Source of the DNA: Nitrosopelagicus sp. REDSEA-S31_B2
GTDB taxonomy: Archaea; Thermoproteota; Nitrososphaeria; Nitrososphaerales; Nitrosopumilaceae
Length of the DNA: 39,611 nt
Direction: 5' to 3'
Assembly: GCA_001627235.1 (NCBI GenBank)
Contig: LUPB01000080.1
Location: 1-39,611 of the forward strand
The translations under genes and the position numbers were made by a program. Below are positions 18,483-28,451 of the stretch, piece after piece. Position 1 is the first letter of the stretch. Every line of letters starts with the position of its first letter. Under the pieces are notes generated by a model that did not search any database, was not told the origin of the DNA, and worked only from the letters and a program-made list of their open reading frames with translations.

Positions 18483-19409
18483 ATGTATGTATACCTAGAT
18501 CCAAAAAAAATACAAAATCAGGGAGTACATTTTGTCTCACATGCCCATATTGATCATCTTCCGAACAGTGGTGATGGCACAATCCTCTCTTCTACTGAAA
18601 CCAACAAAATTGCACAATTACGAGGATTTACGCTCAAAAATTCTACTGATTCACTAGAAAATTTCACTCTTGTAGATAGTGGACATATCTTTGGTTCCAA
18701 AGGACTACTCTTTGATGACATATTCTATACCGGTGATATCTCTACACGTGACCGTGGATTTCTAAAAGCTGCCAAGATCCCTAAATGTAAAACATTGATT
18801 ACCGAATGTACCTTTGGACTTCCTGAGTTTGTTCTTCCTCCTGTAACTGAAATTGTTAAACAGGTAAACGAAATTATTGCAAATTTGTATTCAAAAGGAA
18901 AACCTGTATTACTTCTTGGATATGAGTTGGGTAAAGCACAAACTCTATCTCAATTGTTTGGAGACTGGGATCCAATCTACTATCATGACTCTGTTAAAAA
19001 AATGAATGATTTACATCGTTCCATGGGTGTTCCACTTAAAGATTCTATTGGTCATACAGAAGCTGAATCTAAAGGTCTCTTAGACAAAAAACCTTGGGTT
19101 ATGGTAGCTCCTATGATGAGTGCAAAAAACAATTTCATCAAACACATGAAAACAAAGTATGATGTTATTACAATTGGCTTTAGTGGATGGGCAAATTCAA
19201 AAAAATTTGGCTTTTCAAGAGGAACTGATTATTCCATTCCATTAAGTGATCACTGTGATTATAATGAATTAATTCAACTTGTCAAAGAATCCGAAGCTGA
19301 AAGAGTATACACAATTCATGGATTTGTTGATGAATTTGCACTGGATTTGAATAAACTTGGTTTTTCTGCACAGCCGTTACGTGAAATTTCTCTCGATAAT
19401 TTCTGTTAA
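18483..19409 (+). CDS. MBL-fold nuclease-like protein (beta-CASP/SNM1-like)
   Basis: HxHxDH 'VSHAHIDHLP', 'DSGHIFGSKG', 'FYTGDIS', 'PLSDHCDYNEL', 'TIHG'. Confidence 0.8.
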   Translation: MYVYLDPKKIQNQGVHFVSHAHIDHLPNSGDGTILSSTETNKIAQLRGFTLKNSTDSLENFTLVDSGHIFGSKGLLFDDIFYTGDISTRDRGFLKAAKIPKCKTLITECTFGLPEFVLPPVTEIVKQVNEIIANLYSKGKPVLLLGYELGKAQTLSQLFGDWDPIYYHDSVKKMNDLHRSMGVPLKDSIGHTEAESKGLLDKKPWVMVAPMMSAKNNFIKHMKTKYDVITIGFSGWANSKKFGFSRGTDYSIPLSDHCDYNELIQLVKESEAERVYTIHGFVDEFALDLNKLGFSAQPLREISLDNFC

Positions 19410-20986
19410 TCAAATTTTCTTAAACTTCTGTTATATGCAACACCAAATCTATGTGTCTCATCTCTAATATGTTGTAAAATCTTGATTGAATCTTTGTTCT
19501 TTTTAATTACAATTGATTTTGCCTTATTTGGAACAAAAATCTCTTCATTTTCTTTAGCAAGTGAAACACAGGGTACCTCAATTCCAACTTCTTTTAACGC
19601 AGAAATTGCAGCGCTAAGTTGTCCTTTCCCCCCATCAATTACTATCAAATCAGGAAATTTACTTTTTTCTTTTCTTAAACGTGAATATCTTCTACCAACA
19701 ATTTCATTAATCATTGCAAAGTCATCTCTTCCTGAAACTGTTTTAATCTTAAATTTCCTGTATCCTGATTTGTCAGGCTTTCCCTCTACAAATCTTGCCA
19801 TCGAACCAACCGCATATTCATCTCCATGATTTGATATGTCAAAGCATTCTATTACTCGTGGAATTGTTGGTAATCTCAAAACATCTCTTAATTCAACCAG
19901 TCCTGGTTCTGCATCTTTATTTTGAATTAATTCTAAATTGCGCTGAATTAATTCAATCATTTCTTTTCTTTTACCTTTATTTCCAACAATTATCTTCACT
20001 ACAAATCCTGCCCTATCTGTTAATGCTTTAACAAGTGATTCTTTTTCTTCAATTTCCTCGCTTGTAACAATTGTTTTTGGAATTTGATGTGTTGTATAAT
20101 ATTGATATAAGAAATTTGTAAAATTATTATCTCCTATAAGATCAAAGGAAAATTTTTCACTATCTCTAATTACCCCATGTGTTTGTCGAAATGTCATAAT
20201 CATGGCATCTTGTTTTCCGTATATTATTCCAAAATACTCTTCATCAGATTTCTTTGTATCTTCCATTTTTTTACCTGAATCTATACTTCCTAATCTTTGA
20301 AGTGTATCTCTAATCTCAATTGCTCTTTCAAATTGTTGTGACACTGATGCATCTTCCATTTGTTTTTGCAATTTTTTTGTAAATTCCTTCATCTGTTGTT
20401 TACTTTTTAATATTGATTCCAGATCTGCAATATTTTTTCCATATTCTTCTTGCGCTTCTTTGAATTCACATGGTCCATCACAATTTCCTATATGATATTC
20501 TAAACATACTTTCTTTGGTAGTGTCTTACAAATTCTAACTTTGAATGATTTTCGTAATGATCCTATTGTTAGAAGCTTTGAACTACCTTTTGTAAATGGA
20601 CCAAAAATTTTTCCTTTTCCCAAAAAATCTCCATTACGTGTTCTTCGTGCAACCATTAATCTTGGAAATTTTTCGTCTGTAACTCTAAGATACGTGTATC
20701 TTTGTTGGTCTTTTAATTCAATATTGTATGTTGGTCTGTATCTCTTAATCATGTTTGATTCAAGCAAAAATGCCTCGCTTTCATTATCTGTTAATACAAA
20801 TTCTATATCTGCAATTTTTGATACTAGTTTTTGTGTTTTATAATTTTGATTTTTCAAAAAATATGATCTTACTCTATTCTTCAAATTTTTGGCTTTTCCA
20901 ATATAGATAATCTCGTCTTTAGAATCCTTCATCAAATAAATTCCAGGCTCTTTTGGTATGGAAATCTTTGATATATCAAAAGTCAT
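19406..20986 (-). CDS. uvrC: Excinuclease ABC subunit C, lacking the usual C-terminal HhH domain
   Basis: GIY-YIG 'EPGIYLMKDSKDEIIYIGKAKNLKNRVRSYF', RNase H-like 'ECFDISNHGDEYAVGSM'; ends '...RDETHRFGVAYNRSLRKFD*'. Confidence 0.93.
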   Translation of the reverse strand: MTFDISKISIPKEPGIYLMKDSKDEIIYIGKAKNLKNRVRSYFLKNQNYKTQKLVSKIADIEFVLTDNESEAFLLESNMIKRYRPTYNIELKDQQRYTYLRVTDEKFPRLMVARRTRNGDFLGKGKIFGPFTKGSSKLLTIGSLRKSFKVRICKTLPKKVCLEYHIGNCDGPCEFKEAQEEYGKNIADLESILKSKQQMKEFTKKLQKQMEDASVSQQFERAIEIRDTLQRLGSIDSGKKMEDTKKSDEEYFGIIYGKQDAMIMTFRQTHGVIRDSEKFSFDLIGDNNFTNFLYQYYTTHQIPKTIVTSEEIEEKESLVKALTDRAGFVVKIIVGNKGKRKEMIELIQRNLELIQNKDAEPGLVELRDVLRLPTIPRVIECFDISNHGDEYAVGSMARFVEGKPDKSGYRKFKIKTVSGRDDFAMINEIVGRRYSRLRKEKSKFPDLIVIDGGKGQLSAAISALKEVGIEVPCVSLAKENEEIFVPNKAKSIVIKKNKDSIKILQHIRDETHRFGVAYNRSLRKFD

Positions 20987-23802
20987 TTCTTAATCACTTT
21001 TTTCAAATATTTTCCAGTATAGCTTTTTGAATAATTTGCCACTTCTTTTGGTGTTCCAGATATGACTAAATTTCCTCCTTCGTCTCCACCTTCTGGTCCC
21101 AAGTCTATAATCCAGTCTGAATTCTTTATAACATCCATGTTGTGTTCGATAACAATTACTGTATTTCCCATGTTTACTAATCTGTTTAGGACATCCAGTA
21201 ATTTTTGTACATCAGCAAAATGTAATCCTGTTGTAGGTTCATCTAAAATGTAAAGTGTTTTCCCTGTTCCTCTTTTTGATAATTCTGATGCAAGCTTTAC
21301 TCTTTGTGCTTCTCCTCCTGATAATGTAGTTGAAGACTGTCCAAGCTTTATGTATCCTAATCCTACATCTAGGACTGTTTCTAATTTCTTTTTTATTACT
21401 GGTATATTTTCAAAAAATTTTAAGGCCTCTTCTACTGTCATTTGTAGTATATCTGCAATATTTTTCCCCTTGTACATCACACCTAATGTCTCTGAGTTGT
21501 ATCTTTTTCCGTTACATTCGTCACATTTTACATAAACATCGGACAAAAACTGCATTTCGATTCTTTTTACTCCGTCTCCTTCACATGCAAAACATCTACC
21601 AATTGGAACATTAAAGGAGAACTGACCTGGAGTATATCCTCGTTCTTTTGATAATTCTGTATTTGCAAATAATTCTCTAATTGGTGTAAATGCTCCAATG
21701 TATGTTGCAGGGTTTGATCGTGGAGTTCTTCCTATCGGTGATTGATCAATTGAAATTATTTTATCTATATTTTCTACTCCTGCTACATCTTTGTGTTTAC
21801 CTGGAAGGCCTGTGGTTTTATAAAAATAGGATGATAGGGCTTTGAGTAAAATGTCATTGATGAGAGTTGACTTTCCTGAACCCGAAACTCCTGTTACTGA
21901 AATTAGATATCCTAATGGAAATTCCACATCTATATTTTTTAGATTATTTTCTTGTGCACCTTTAACAACAATTTTGCCTTTTTGGTTTCTTGTTTTGTCA
22001 CCAATGTTGATTAAGTTATGATCTTTAAGATAATCTCCTGTTACTGATTTATGATTATTGAGAATTTGTTTTAATGTACCCTCAAATACTACGTTACCTC
22101 CGTGTACTCCTGCACCTGGTCCTAAATCTAAAATCCAATCTGAGTTTCTAATAATTTCCTCATCATGTTCTACCACGATAACGGTATTTCCCAAATCCCG
22201 TAATTTTGATAATGTTTTGATTAATCTTGCATTGTCCCTTTGGTGTAATCCTATTGTAGGCTCATCTAATACGTACAAGACTCCTGTTAAATTAGAACCA
22301 ATTTGTGTTGCTAGTCTGATTCTCTGTGATTCTCCTCCTGAAAGTGTTGCACTAGAACGATTCAATGATAAATAATTTAGTCCTACATTTCTCAAAAATT
22401 CTAATCTTTCTTTAATTTCTTTTAAAATATCGCGTGCAATGAATTGCTCTGTATCATTTAATTCCAATTTTGTAAAAAAATCATATGCGGAATCTATTGA
22501 TAGATCACAAACTTCCATAATGTTTTTTGAATTAATTTTTACTGCAAGTGCTTCTGGTTTTAACTTTCTACCTTGACACGTTAAACACGGTGTGTCTCTC
22601 ATGAATTGTTTTAACCACTCTCTCTTTGATTCTGAATCAGTCTCCATGAATTTTCTTTGTAGGTTATTCAACACTCCTTCAAATGCATCTGTATATTCCC
22701 AAATCGTATCACTAGTTTTTGCCTCATATGAAAACTTCATGACATCTTCTGTACCATACAAAATCACATTGATCTGTTTTGATTTCATTTGATTAATTGG
22801 AGTCATCAGATTGAACTTGTACTTCCTACCAACTACTTTCAGCTCCTGCTTTCGATATGATGAAAATCTTCCACTCCACGGAACAATTGCTCCTTCTAAA
22901 ATTGACTTTGTCTTATCTGGAATTACTAAATCTGGGTCAAATTCCATTTTGACACCTAATCCATTACATTGGTTACACATTCCAAATGGAGAGTTAAAAG
23001 AAAATGTACGTGGCTCTAATTCTCCTACTGTGATTCCACAATGAGGACATGCATTGTTTTGAGAAAAAATCTTTTCATTTTTTTCAGATGCAACTAAAAC
23101 CGAACCCTTTGCTGCCTTTAGTGCAGTTTGAATACCTTCAAAAATTCTACTTCTATCTGATTTCGAGGCAACAATTCTATCTACGACAATTTCAATATTA
23201 TGCCACTTTTGTCTGTCGAGTTTTGGGAACTCATCTTCAAGTAAAATTATCTCCCCATCTACTCTTGCTCTTGAATAACCATCTTTTTTCATCTGTTCAA
23301 ATAATTTTTCATATGTTCCCTTTTTTCTTTGAATTAATGGTGCTAAAACAAGAACTTTTTTCTGAGTAAATTCTTTAATCACTGAATCCGTAATTGATTC
23401 TATGGATTGTGTTGAGATTCTTCTTCCACAATTTGTACAATGTGGAATTCCGATACGTGCAAATAACAATCGCATGTAATCATAAATCTCTGTTGTAGTC
23501 CCTACCGTTGAGCGTGGATTTTTACTAGTTGTCTTTTGTTGAATTGAAATTGCTGGTGAGAGTCCATCTATTGAATCGACATCTGGTTTATCCATCATCT
23601 CTAAGAATTGTCTTGCATAAGCTGATAATGACTCGACATAACGTCTTTGACCTTCTGCATAAATTGTATCAAATGCAAGTGTTGACTTTCCTGAACCAGA
23701 AAGTCCACTTATCACAATAATTTTATTTTTTGGAATATCCACGTTAATATTCTTTAAATTATGATGACGTGCACCTCTAACTTTTAATTCATTTTGATTC
23801 AT
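20983..23802 (-). CDS. uvrA: Excinuclease ABC subunit A
   Basis: Two ABC ATPase modules, 'GLSGSGKSTLAFDTIYAEGQRRYVESLSAYARQFL', UvrA zinc fingers. Confidence 0.97.
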   Translation of the reverse strand: MNQNELKVRGARHHNLKNINVDIPKNKIIVISGLSGSGKSTLAFDTIYAEGQRRYVESLSAYARQFLEMMDKPDVDSIDGLSPAISIQQKTTSKNPRSTVGTTTEIYDYMRLLFARIGIPHCTNCGRRISTQSIESITDSVIKEFTQKKVLVLAPLIQRKKGTYEKLFEQMKKDGYSRARVDGEIILLEDEFPKLDRQKWHNIEIVVDRIVASKSDRSRIFEGIQTALKAAKGSVLVASEKNEKIFSQNNACPHCGITVGELEPRTFSFNSPFGMCNQCNGLGVKMEFDPDLVIPDKTKSILEGAIVPWSGRFSSYRKQELKVVGRKYKFNLMTPINQMKSKQINVILYGTEDVMKFSYEAKTSDTIWEYTDAFEGVLNNLQRKFMETDSESKREWLKQFMRDTPCLTCQGRKLKPEALAVKINSKNIMEVCDLSIDSAYDFFTKLELNDTEQFIARDILKEIKERLEFLRNVGLNYLSLNRSSATLSGGESQRIRLATQIGSNLTGVLYVLDEPTIGLHQRDNARLIKTLSKLRDLGNTVIVVEHDEEIIRNSDWILDLGPGAGVHGGNVVFEGTLKQILNNHKSVTGDYLKDHNLINIGDKTRNQKGKIVVKGAQENNLKNIDVEFPLGYLISVTGVSGSGKSTLINDILLKALSSYFYKTTGLPGKHKDVAGVENIDKIISIDQSPIGRTPRSNPATYIGAFTPIRELFANTELSKERGYTPGQFSFNVPIGRCFACEGDGVKRIEMQFLSDVYVKCDECNGKRYNSETLGVMYKGKNIADILQMTVEEALKFFENIPVIKKKLETVLDVGLGYIKLGQSSTTLSGGEAQRVKLASELSKRGTGKTLYILDEPTTGLHFADVQKLLDVLNRLVNMGNTVIVIEHNMDVIKNSDWIIDLGPEGGDEGGNLVISGTPKEVANYSKSYTGKYLKKVIKK

Positions 23803-25729
23803 TTTTTTCTAACTCCTTTTCAATTCTTTTTATTTTATCTCTACATTTTATTGCATTTTCGAAATCAAGATCTTCTGCAAAAACTTTCATTTTCATCTCA
23901 ATTTCAATTTTCTGTTTTCCTAAATCTGTTTTTGATTTATTTTTTATATCATCTAATTCTGTTTCTTGTTCTGGAATTGATTTTATGATTGTCTTGGGTA
24001 TGATTTTATTTTCTTCATTGTATGTAATTTGTTTTTGACGTCTTCTTTCTGTTTCAGCAATTGCTGATTTCATTGATTTTGTTATTGAATCTGCATACAT
24101 GATGACTTTACCTTGTGAATTTCTTGCTGCTCTTCCAAATGTCTGTATCAAACTCGTATTATTTCTCAAAAATCCTTCTTTATCTGCGTCTAAAATTGCT
24201 ACAAGGGAGACTTCTGGAATATCCAGCCCTTCTCTTAGAAGATTTATGCCTACTAAAACATCAAATTCGCCTAATCTAAGCTGTCTTATCAGTTCTGTTC
24301 TTTGCAATCCTTCAATTTCTGAGTGTAGATATCTTACTCTGACTTCTTTTTTTGACAGATATTCTGCTAAATCTTCTGCCATTCTTTTTGTTAATGTTGT
24401 AACTAGTGTTCGTTCTCCTTTTTTTGCTCTTACTGATACTTCTTTTATCAAATCATCCATCTGTCCTTCCGATTTTCTAATCTCAACTGTTGGATCAATT
24501 AATCCTGTAGGTCTAACCAATTGCTCCACGATCTTTTTTGATCTTTTCTTTTCATAATCTCCCGGAGTTGCAGAAACAAAAATCACATCTTTGAGTCTTT
24601 TCTCAAACTCTTCATACTTTAATGGCCTGTTATCAAATGCACTTGGAAGTCTAAACCCATAATCTATTAATGATTTTTTTCTGGAATAGTCTCCTTTGTA
24701 CATTCCATGTAACTGTGGGAGTGTAACATGTGATTCATCAATTACAAGTAAGAACTCTTTTCCATAGAAATCTAAAAGACAAAATGCTGGTTCTCCCTCG
24801 TCTCTTCCATCAAAATGTCTAGAATAATTCTCAATCCCTGAACAATAACCTAATTCTTCTATCATTTCCAAATCATACTTTGTTCTCATTTCTAGACGTT
24901 GTCTTTCTAATTCGGGCAATCTGCTCAATCTATCTTTTAATTCACTCTTGATTGATTTTACTGCCTTATCTCGAATATCTTTTGCAATTAGATAATGTTT
25001 AGCAGGAAAAATTTTGAATGTTTCAACTTGTTTTTTTACTTCTAGAGAAACATTGTCCAAAACTAAAATTCTTTCAATTTCGTCACCAAATAATGAAATT
25101 CTGATTATATCTTGAGAGTAAGCTGGAATGATGTCTATTGTATCTCCTTTAACTCTAAAGTTACCTGGTATTAATTCAACATCATTTCTTTCGTATCTTG
25201 CATTGATTAATTTTTTAATTACTTCTTTTCTTGATATTTCTTCATTTTTGTTTAATGTAATGGCCATATCTTCCCATTCTTTTGGCGAACCTAGTGAATA
25301 GATGCAAGATACTGTTGACACTATTATTGTAGGCTCTCCTGATAGAAGCATTGCAGTAGCCTCTAGTCTCATTTTCTCAATTTTTTCATTAATCTGAGTA
25401 TCTTTTTCTATATACGTATCAGTTTGTGGCATGTAGCTTTCTGGCTGATAGTAGTCATAGTAACTAACAAAATAACCTACATTATTTTTTGGGAAAAATT
25501 GTTTTAATTCTGAATATAATTGAGCGGCTAATGTTTTGTTATGAGATATGATTAATGCATTTTTTCCAGTATTTGCAATTACGTTTGCCACGGTGAATGT
25601 TTTACCGCTTCCTGTTACCCCTAGTAATGTCTGATTCATTTCTGTTTTAGAACCTTTGACAAGCTCTTCAATTGCTTGTGGCTGATCTCCTGTAGGTAAG
25701 AAATCTGAATTTATCTCAAATTTTTGCAT
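23789..25729 (-). CDS. uvrB: Excinuclease ABC subunit B
   Basis: 'LLGVTGSGKTFTVANVI', 'YFVSYYDYYQPE', 'IDESHVTLPQL', C-terminal UVR motif. Confidence 0.97.
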   Translation of the reverse strand: MQKFEINSDFLPTGDQPQAIEELVKGSKTEMNQTLLGVTGSGKTFTVANVIANTGKNALIISHNKTLAAQLYSELKQFFPKNNVGYFVSYYDYYQPESYMPQTDTYIEKDTQINEKIEKMRLEATAMLLSGEPTIIVSTVSCIYSLGSPKEWEDMAITLNKNEEISRKEVIKKLINARYERNDVELIPGNFRVKGDTIDIIPAYSQDIIRISLFGDEIERILVLDNVSLEVKKQVETFKIFPAKHYLIAKDIRDKAVKSIKSELKDRLSRLPELERQRLEMRTKYDLEMIEELGYCSGIENYSRHFDGRDEGEPAFCLLDFYGKEFLLVIDESHVTLPQLHGMYKGDYSRKKSLIDYGFRLPSAFDNRPLKYEEFEKRLKDVIFVSATPGDYEKKRSKKIVEQLVRPTGLIDPTVEIRKSEGQMDDLIKEVSVRAKKGERTLVTTLTKRMAEDLAEYLSKKEVRVRYLHSEIEGLQRTELIRQLRLGEFDVLVGINLLREGLDIPEVSLVAILDADKEGFLRNNTSLIQTFGRAARNSQGKVIMYADSITKSMKSAIAETERRRQKQITYNEENKIIPKTIIKSIPEQETELDDIKNKSKTDLGKQKIEIEMKMKVFAEDLDFENAIKCRDKIKRIEKELEKNESK

Positions 25730-25774
25730 TAGTTACCATTGTTCTAAAGAAAAGATATAGCTAACTATCGAAAT

Positions 25775-26568
25775 CTAACAAACTGCTTCTCTAACTGTTT
25801 GTCCTGGGAAGTTTTTATCAAACCATTCTTTGTATTTTGGTTCATTATCGTATCTATCTAGATAATGTTGCAAGTCTTTTTCAGGATCTGGGAATTTTTA
25901 TCAAACCATTCTTTGTATTTTGGTTCATTATCGTATCTATCTTGATAATATTTTAGATCCTTTCCAGGCGCTGGAAAATTTGGAACTTTTGTAGATGATA
26001 CTAACATTATATCATCTTGGCATGTAATTCTTTTTTCTTCTTCTATCTCTGATGAGAATAAATCAGAACTACTTCCCATAAATGCTGCACCTCCTCCAAT
26101 TATGATTACAGCAATTATTCCAATTATAATTCCGACAACTTTTCCTTTTCCTGATTTTTTTGTTGTACTTCTATCAGTTTCGACATGTTCGATAAACTTT
26201 TCTTCGATTGTAGGTTCTTTTGATGCTAACTCTTCTTTTCTTGGTTCTGGTTTTCTTGTCTCAATACTTGGTTTAATGTAAGGATTACCTGAAGTTGCTT
26301 TTACCTCTGTAATTTTAAATGATGATTCTGTTGGTTTTCTAATTCTTGGAAAATTTGTTTTTGGTTTCTCAGAAGACTTCATTTTTGTTGTCATCTGTCT
26401 ATGTCTTGGAGTCAAATACTGCTCCACTAGTGCATCAACATACTTTCTATCTTGCATTGAAATCATACTTTTTTTCTGAAATGATTCGATGATTTGCTTC
26501 AGTCTATCTGGGTTTCCTTTTCCAATTTCTAGTAGTTTTAGTGCGTCATCGATGGTAGAATCTGACAT
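25775..26568 (-). CDS. Single-TM protein with 'YYQDRYDNEPKYKEWFDKN' repeats; reading frame broken between repeat copies
   Basis: Track ORF 25858..26568 ends 'WFDKNSQILKKTCNII*'. Shifting one nt gives 'FPDPEKDLQHYLDRYDNEPKYKEWFDKNFPGQTVREAVC*', ending at 25775. Confidence 0.65.
25812..25942. repeat. Tandem direct repeat: two identical 48-bp cores, 83-bp period
   Basis: TTTTTATCAAACCATTCTTTGTATTTTGGTTCATTATCGTATCTATCT at 25812-25859 and 25895-25942. Confidence 0.95.
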
Positions 26569-26612
26569 GTAATTAATTCTGTATTGAAATGTTTATAAAA
26601 ATTGGTACTGAC

Positions 26613-27245
26613 TTACCACACTTCATCTGTCTTTAAGACTGCTTTTCCTTCTTCAATCCCAAAACCCATTATTTCTAGAGTTTCTCTTGCAGTACTACTA
26701 TTTTTTTCAAGTATTTTATTTGCAATGTCGATTTTGTCTTTTTTACTCATATTTTGACCAATCTTGTATTTCCCGTTCATCTCTTTTGGAATCACTTTGA
26801 TCACTGCTGTATGTTCCAATACTTCCATATCTGATGTCATAGGCAAATATCCTCCTTCTGGCTGATACTTTTTCATCAATCCGTTTAATGCATGAACTTT
26901 TTCATCTTTGTCTTCGACAATTTTTGCATTTCCTTTGATAACTACACTGATGTAAAATGTATCTGCAAGTGATGCATCATCTGGGTCTGAAAAATATGAG
27001 GGTAAAAATTCTAAATTCTTGTCGACTTCAAAACCTACCTTTGAATCACGTTTGATATTATCAATTTTTTCTCCTCTTACATGTGAGTGCATGTAAATCA
27101 TATCTTCTAAAAATACAAAATTCATTGGAATGATTTGTGGAAATCCATTTTCATCAATTGATGCAATTCTTCCAGTAGCCTCTTCATTCAAAAATTCTAT
27201 TATCTTGTTTTTAGATTTTATAATTAATTTTCCAACTAATTGCAT
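26613..27245 (-). CDS. Pyridoxamine 5'-phosphate oxidase-like FMN-binding split-barrel protein
   Basis: 'IIEFLNEEATGRIASIDENGFPQIIPMNFVFLEDMIYMHSHVRGEKIDNIKRDSKVGFEV'. Confidence 0.85.
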   Translation of the reverse strand: MQLVGKLIIKSKNKIIEFLNEEATGRIASIDENGFPQIIPMNFVFLEDMIYMHSHVRGEKIDNIKRDSKVGFEVDKNLEFLPSYFSDPDDASLADTFYISVVIKGNAKIVEDKDEKVHALNGLMKKYQPEGGYLPMTSDMEVLEHTAVIKVIPKEMNGKYKIGQNMSKKDKIDIANKILEKNSSTARETLEIMGFGIEEGKAVLKTDEVW

Positions 27246-27272
27246 GTGGTTGTAGTATTTCTGTTAGTTAAA

Positions 27273-28358
27273 TTATTTATCTTGATCTCTAAAGTATGGA
27301 ATTACTTTACTTGCAAATTTGTCAATAGAGCCAAAGTAATTTGAACCCCAGAATCTTACAACAAAGTGATTACATCCTGCTTTAACAAATCTCTCAAATA
27401 CTTGAATGACATCATCTGGAGTTCCAACTCCTACTGATGATTTTGCAATCTCATCTGGTATTGTAGTTGCAGCTTCTCTCATTTTTACAATCCAATCTTG
27501 ATTTGACATTGAATATTCTGTAAAGTATTTCTTGAAATCAAATCCTTCTATGTCTTTTAATCCGTGAACTCTTAGTATCTCTGGTTTGAATAAACTTACT
27601 TTGATTGCTTCTTTCATCTTTGCCCATGATGATTCTTTATCGTCTGCAAAGTAGACATCAATATCCATTGCCATCTGGAATTCTTGTTTATCTTCCTCAG
27701 TTCTCTCATTTTTATTCATAGAATCTACAATCTGATCTTTATGGTCTTCAAATAGTTCTGGTGTGTATCCGATTGGTAACCATCCATCTCCGTATTTTCC
27801 TGTCATCTCTAGTGTACGTTTTCCACCTGATGCCATGTAAATTGGAACGTGTGGTTGTCTAACTGATTTTGCTTGAAGACATGCTTCGGTTAACTGATAA
27901 TATTTTCCTTCCCAAGTTTTTCTATTGTCTGGGTCTGATTCATAAAGTTGTTTGATAACTTGAAGTTGTTCTTCAAATTTTGAAACTGGTTTATCAAATG
28001 GAATATTGAATTCTTTTAGGTTCTGTGCTTCACCTGCACCGATTCCTAAAGTACCTCTTCCTTTTGATAATCTATCTAATGTAATTGAGGCTAGTGCAAT
28101 GTTTGATGGATGTCTTCTTAATGCATCTGTAACACATGTTCCTAATTCTACATTGTTTGTTACAGCTGCAATTCCTGAAAGCATGACCCATGGGTCATTA
28201 ACTATTGCATTGCTCCATTGTGGAACGTTTGAATGGTCCATATACCATACAGAATTGTATCCTGTCTTGTCAGCCAAACTACATGCTGTTAAAATTTGAT
28301 CTTCTGTTAATCCTAATCTCGCAACGTTTAATCCGTTCTGAATTCCGAATTTCATCAT
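27273..28358 (-). CDS. LLM-class (luciferase-like) F420-dependent oxidoreductase, Mer-like
   Basis: 'NSVWYMDHSNVPQ', 'VELGTCVTDALRRHPSNIALASITLDRLSKGRGTLGIGAGE'. Confidence 0.87.
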   Translation of the reverse strand: MMKFGIQNGLNVARLGLTEDQILTACSLADKTGYNSVWYMDHSNVPQWSNAIVNDPWVMLSGIAAVTNNVELGTCVTDALRRHPSNIALASITLDRLSKGRGTLGIGAGEAQNLKEFNIPFDKPVSKFEEQLQVIKQLYESDPDNRKTWEGKYYQLTEACLQAKSVRQPHVPIYMASGGKRTLEMTGKYGDGWLPIGYTPELFEDHKDQIVDSMNKNERTEEDKQEFQMAMDIDVYFADDKESSWAKMKEAIKVSLFKPEILRVHGLKDIEGFDFKKYFTEYSMSNQDWIVKMREAATTIPDEIAKSSVGVGTPDDVIQVFERFVKAGCNHFVVRFWGSNYFGSIDKFASKVIPYFRDQDK

Positions 28359-28451
28359 TTTGACCTGTTGTTACTCAAAAATAACCGTTAATAAAGCATA
28401 GCAGTAGCTAACGGCACTAGTAAAAATAAAATATAAAAAAGAAATGGAATT

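Noticed and set aside
28385-28414. Inverted repeat CCGTTA...TAACGG upstream of the LLM-class oxidoreductase
   Set aside because: Six-bp arms with an 18-nt spacer; too weak to call an operator or terminator.
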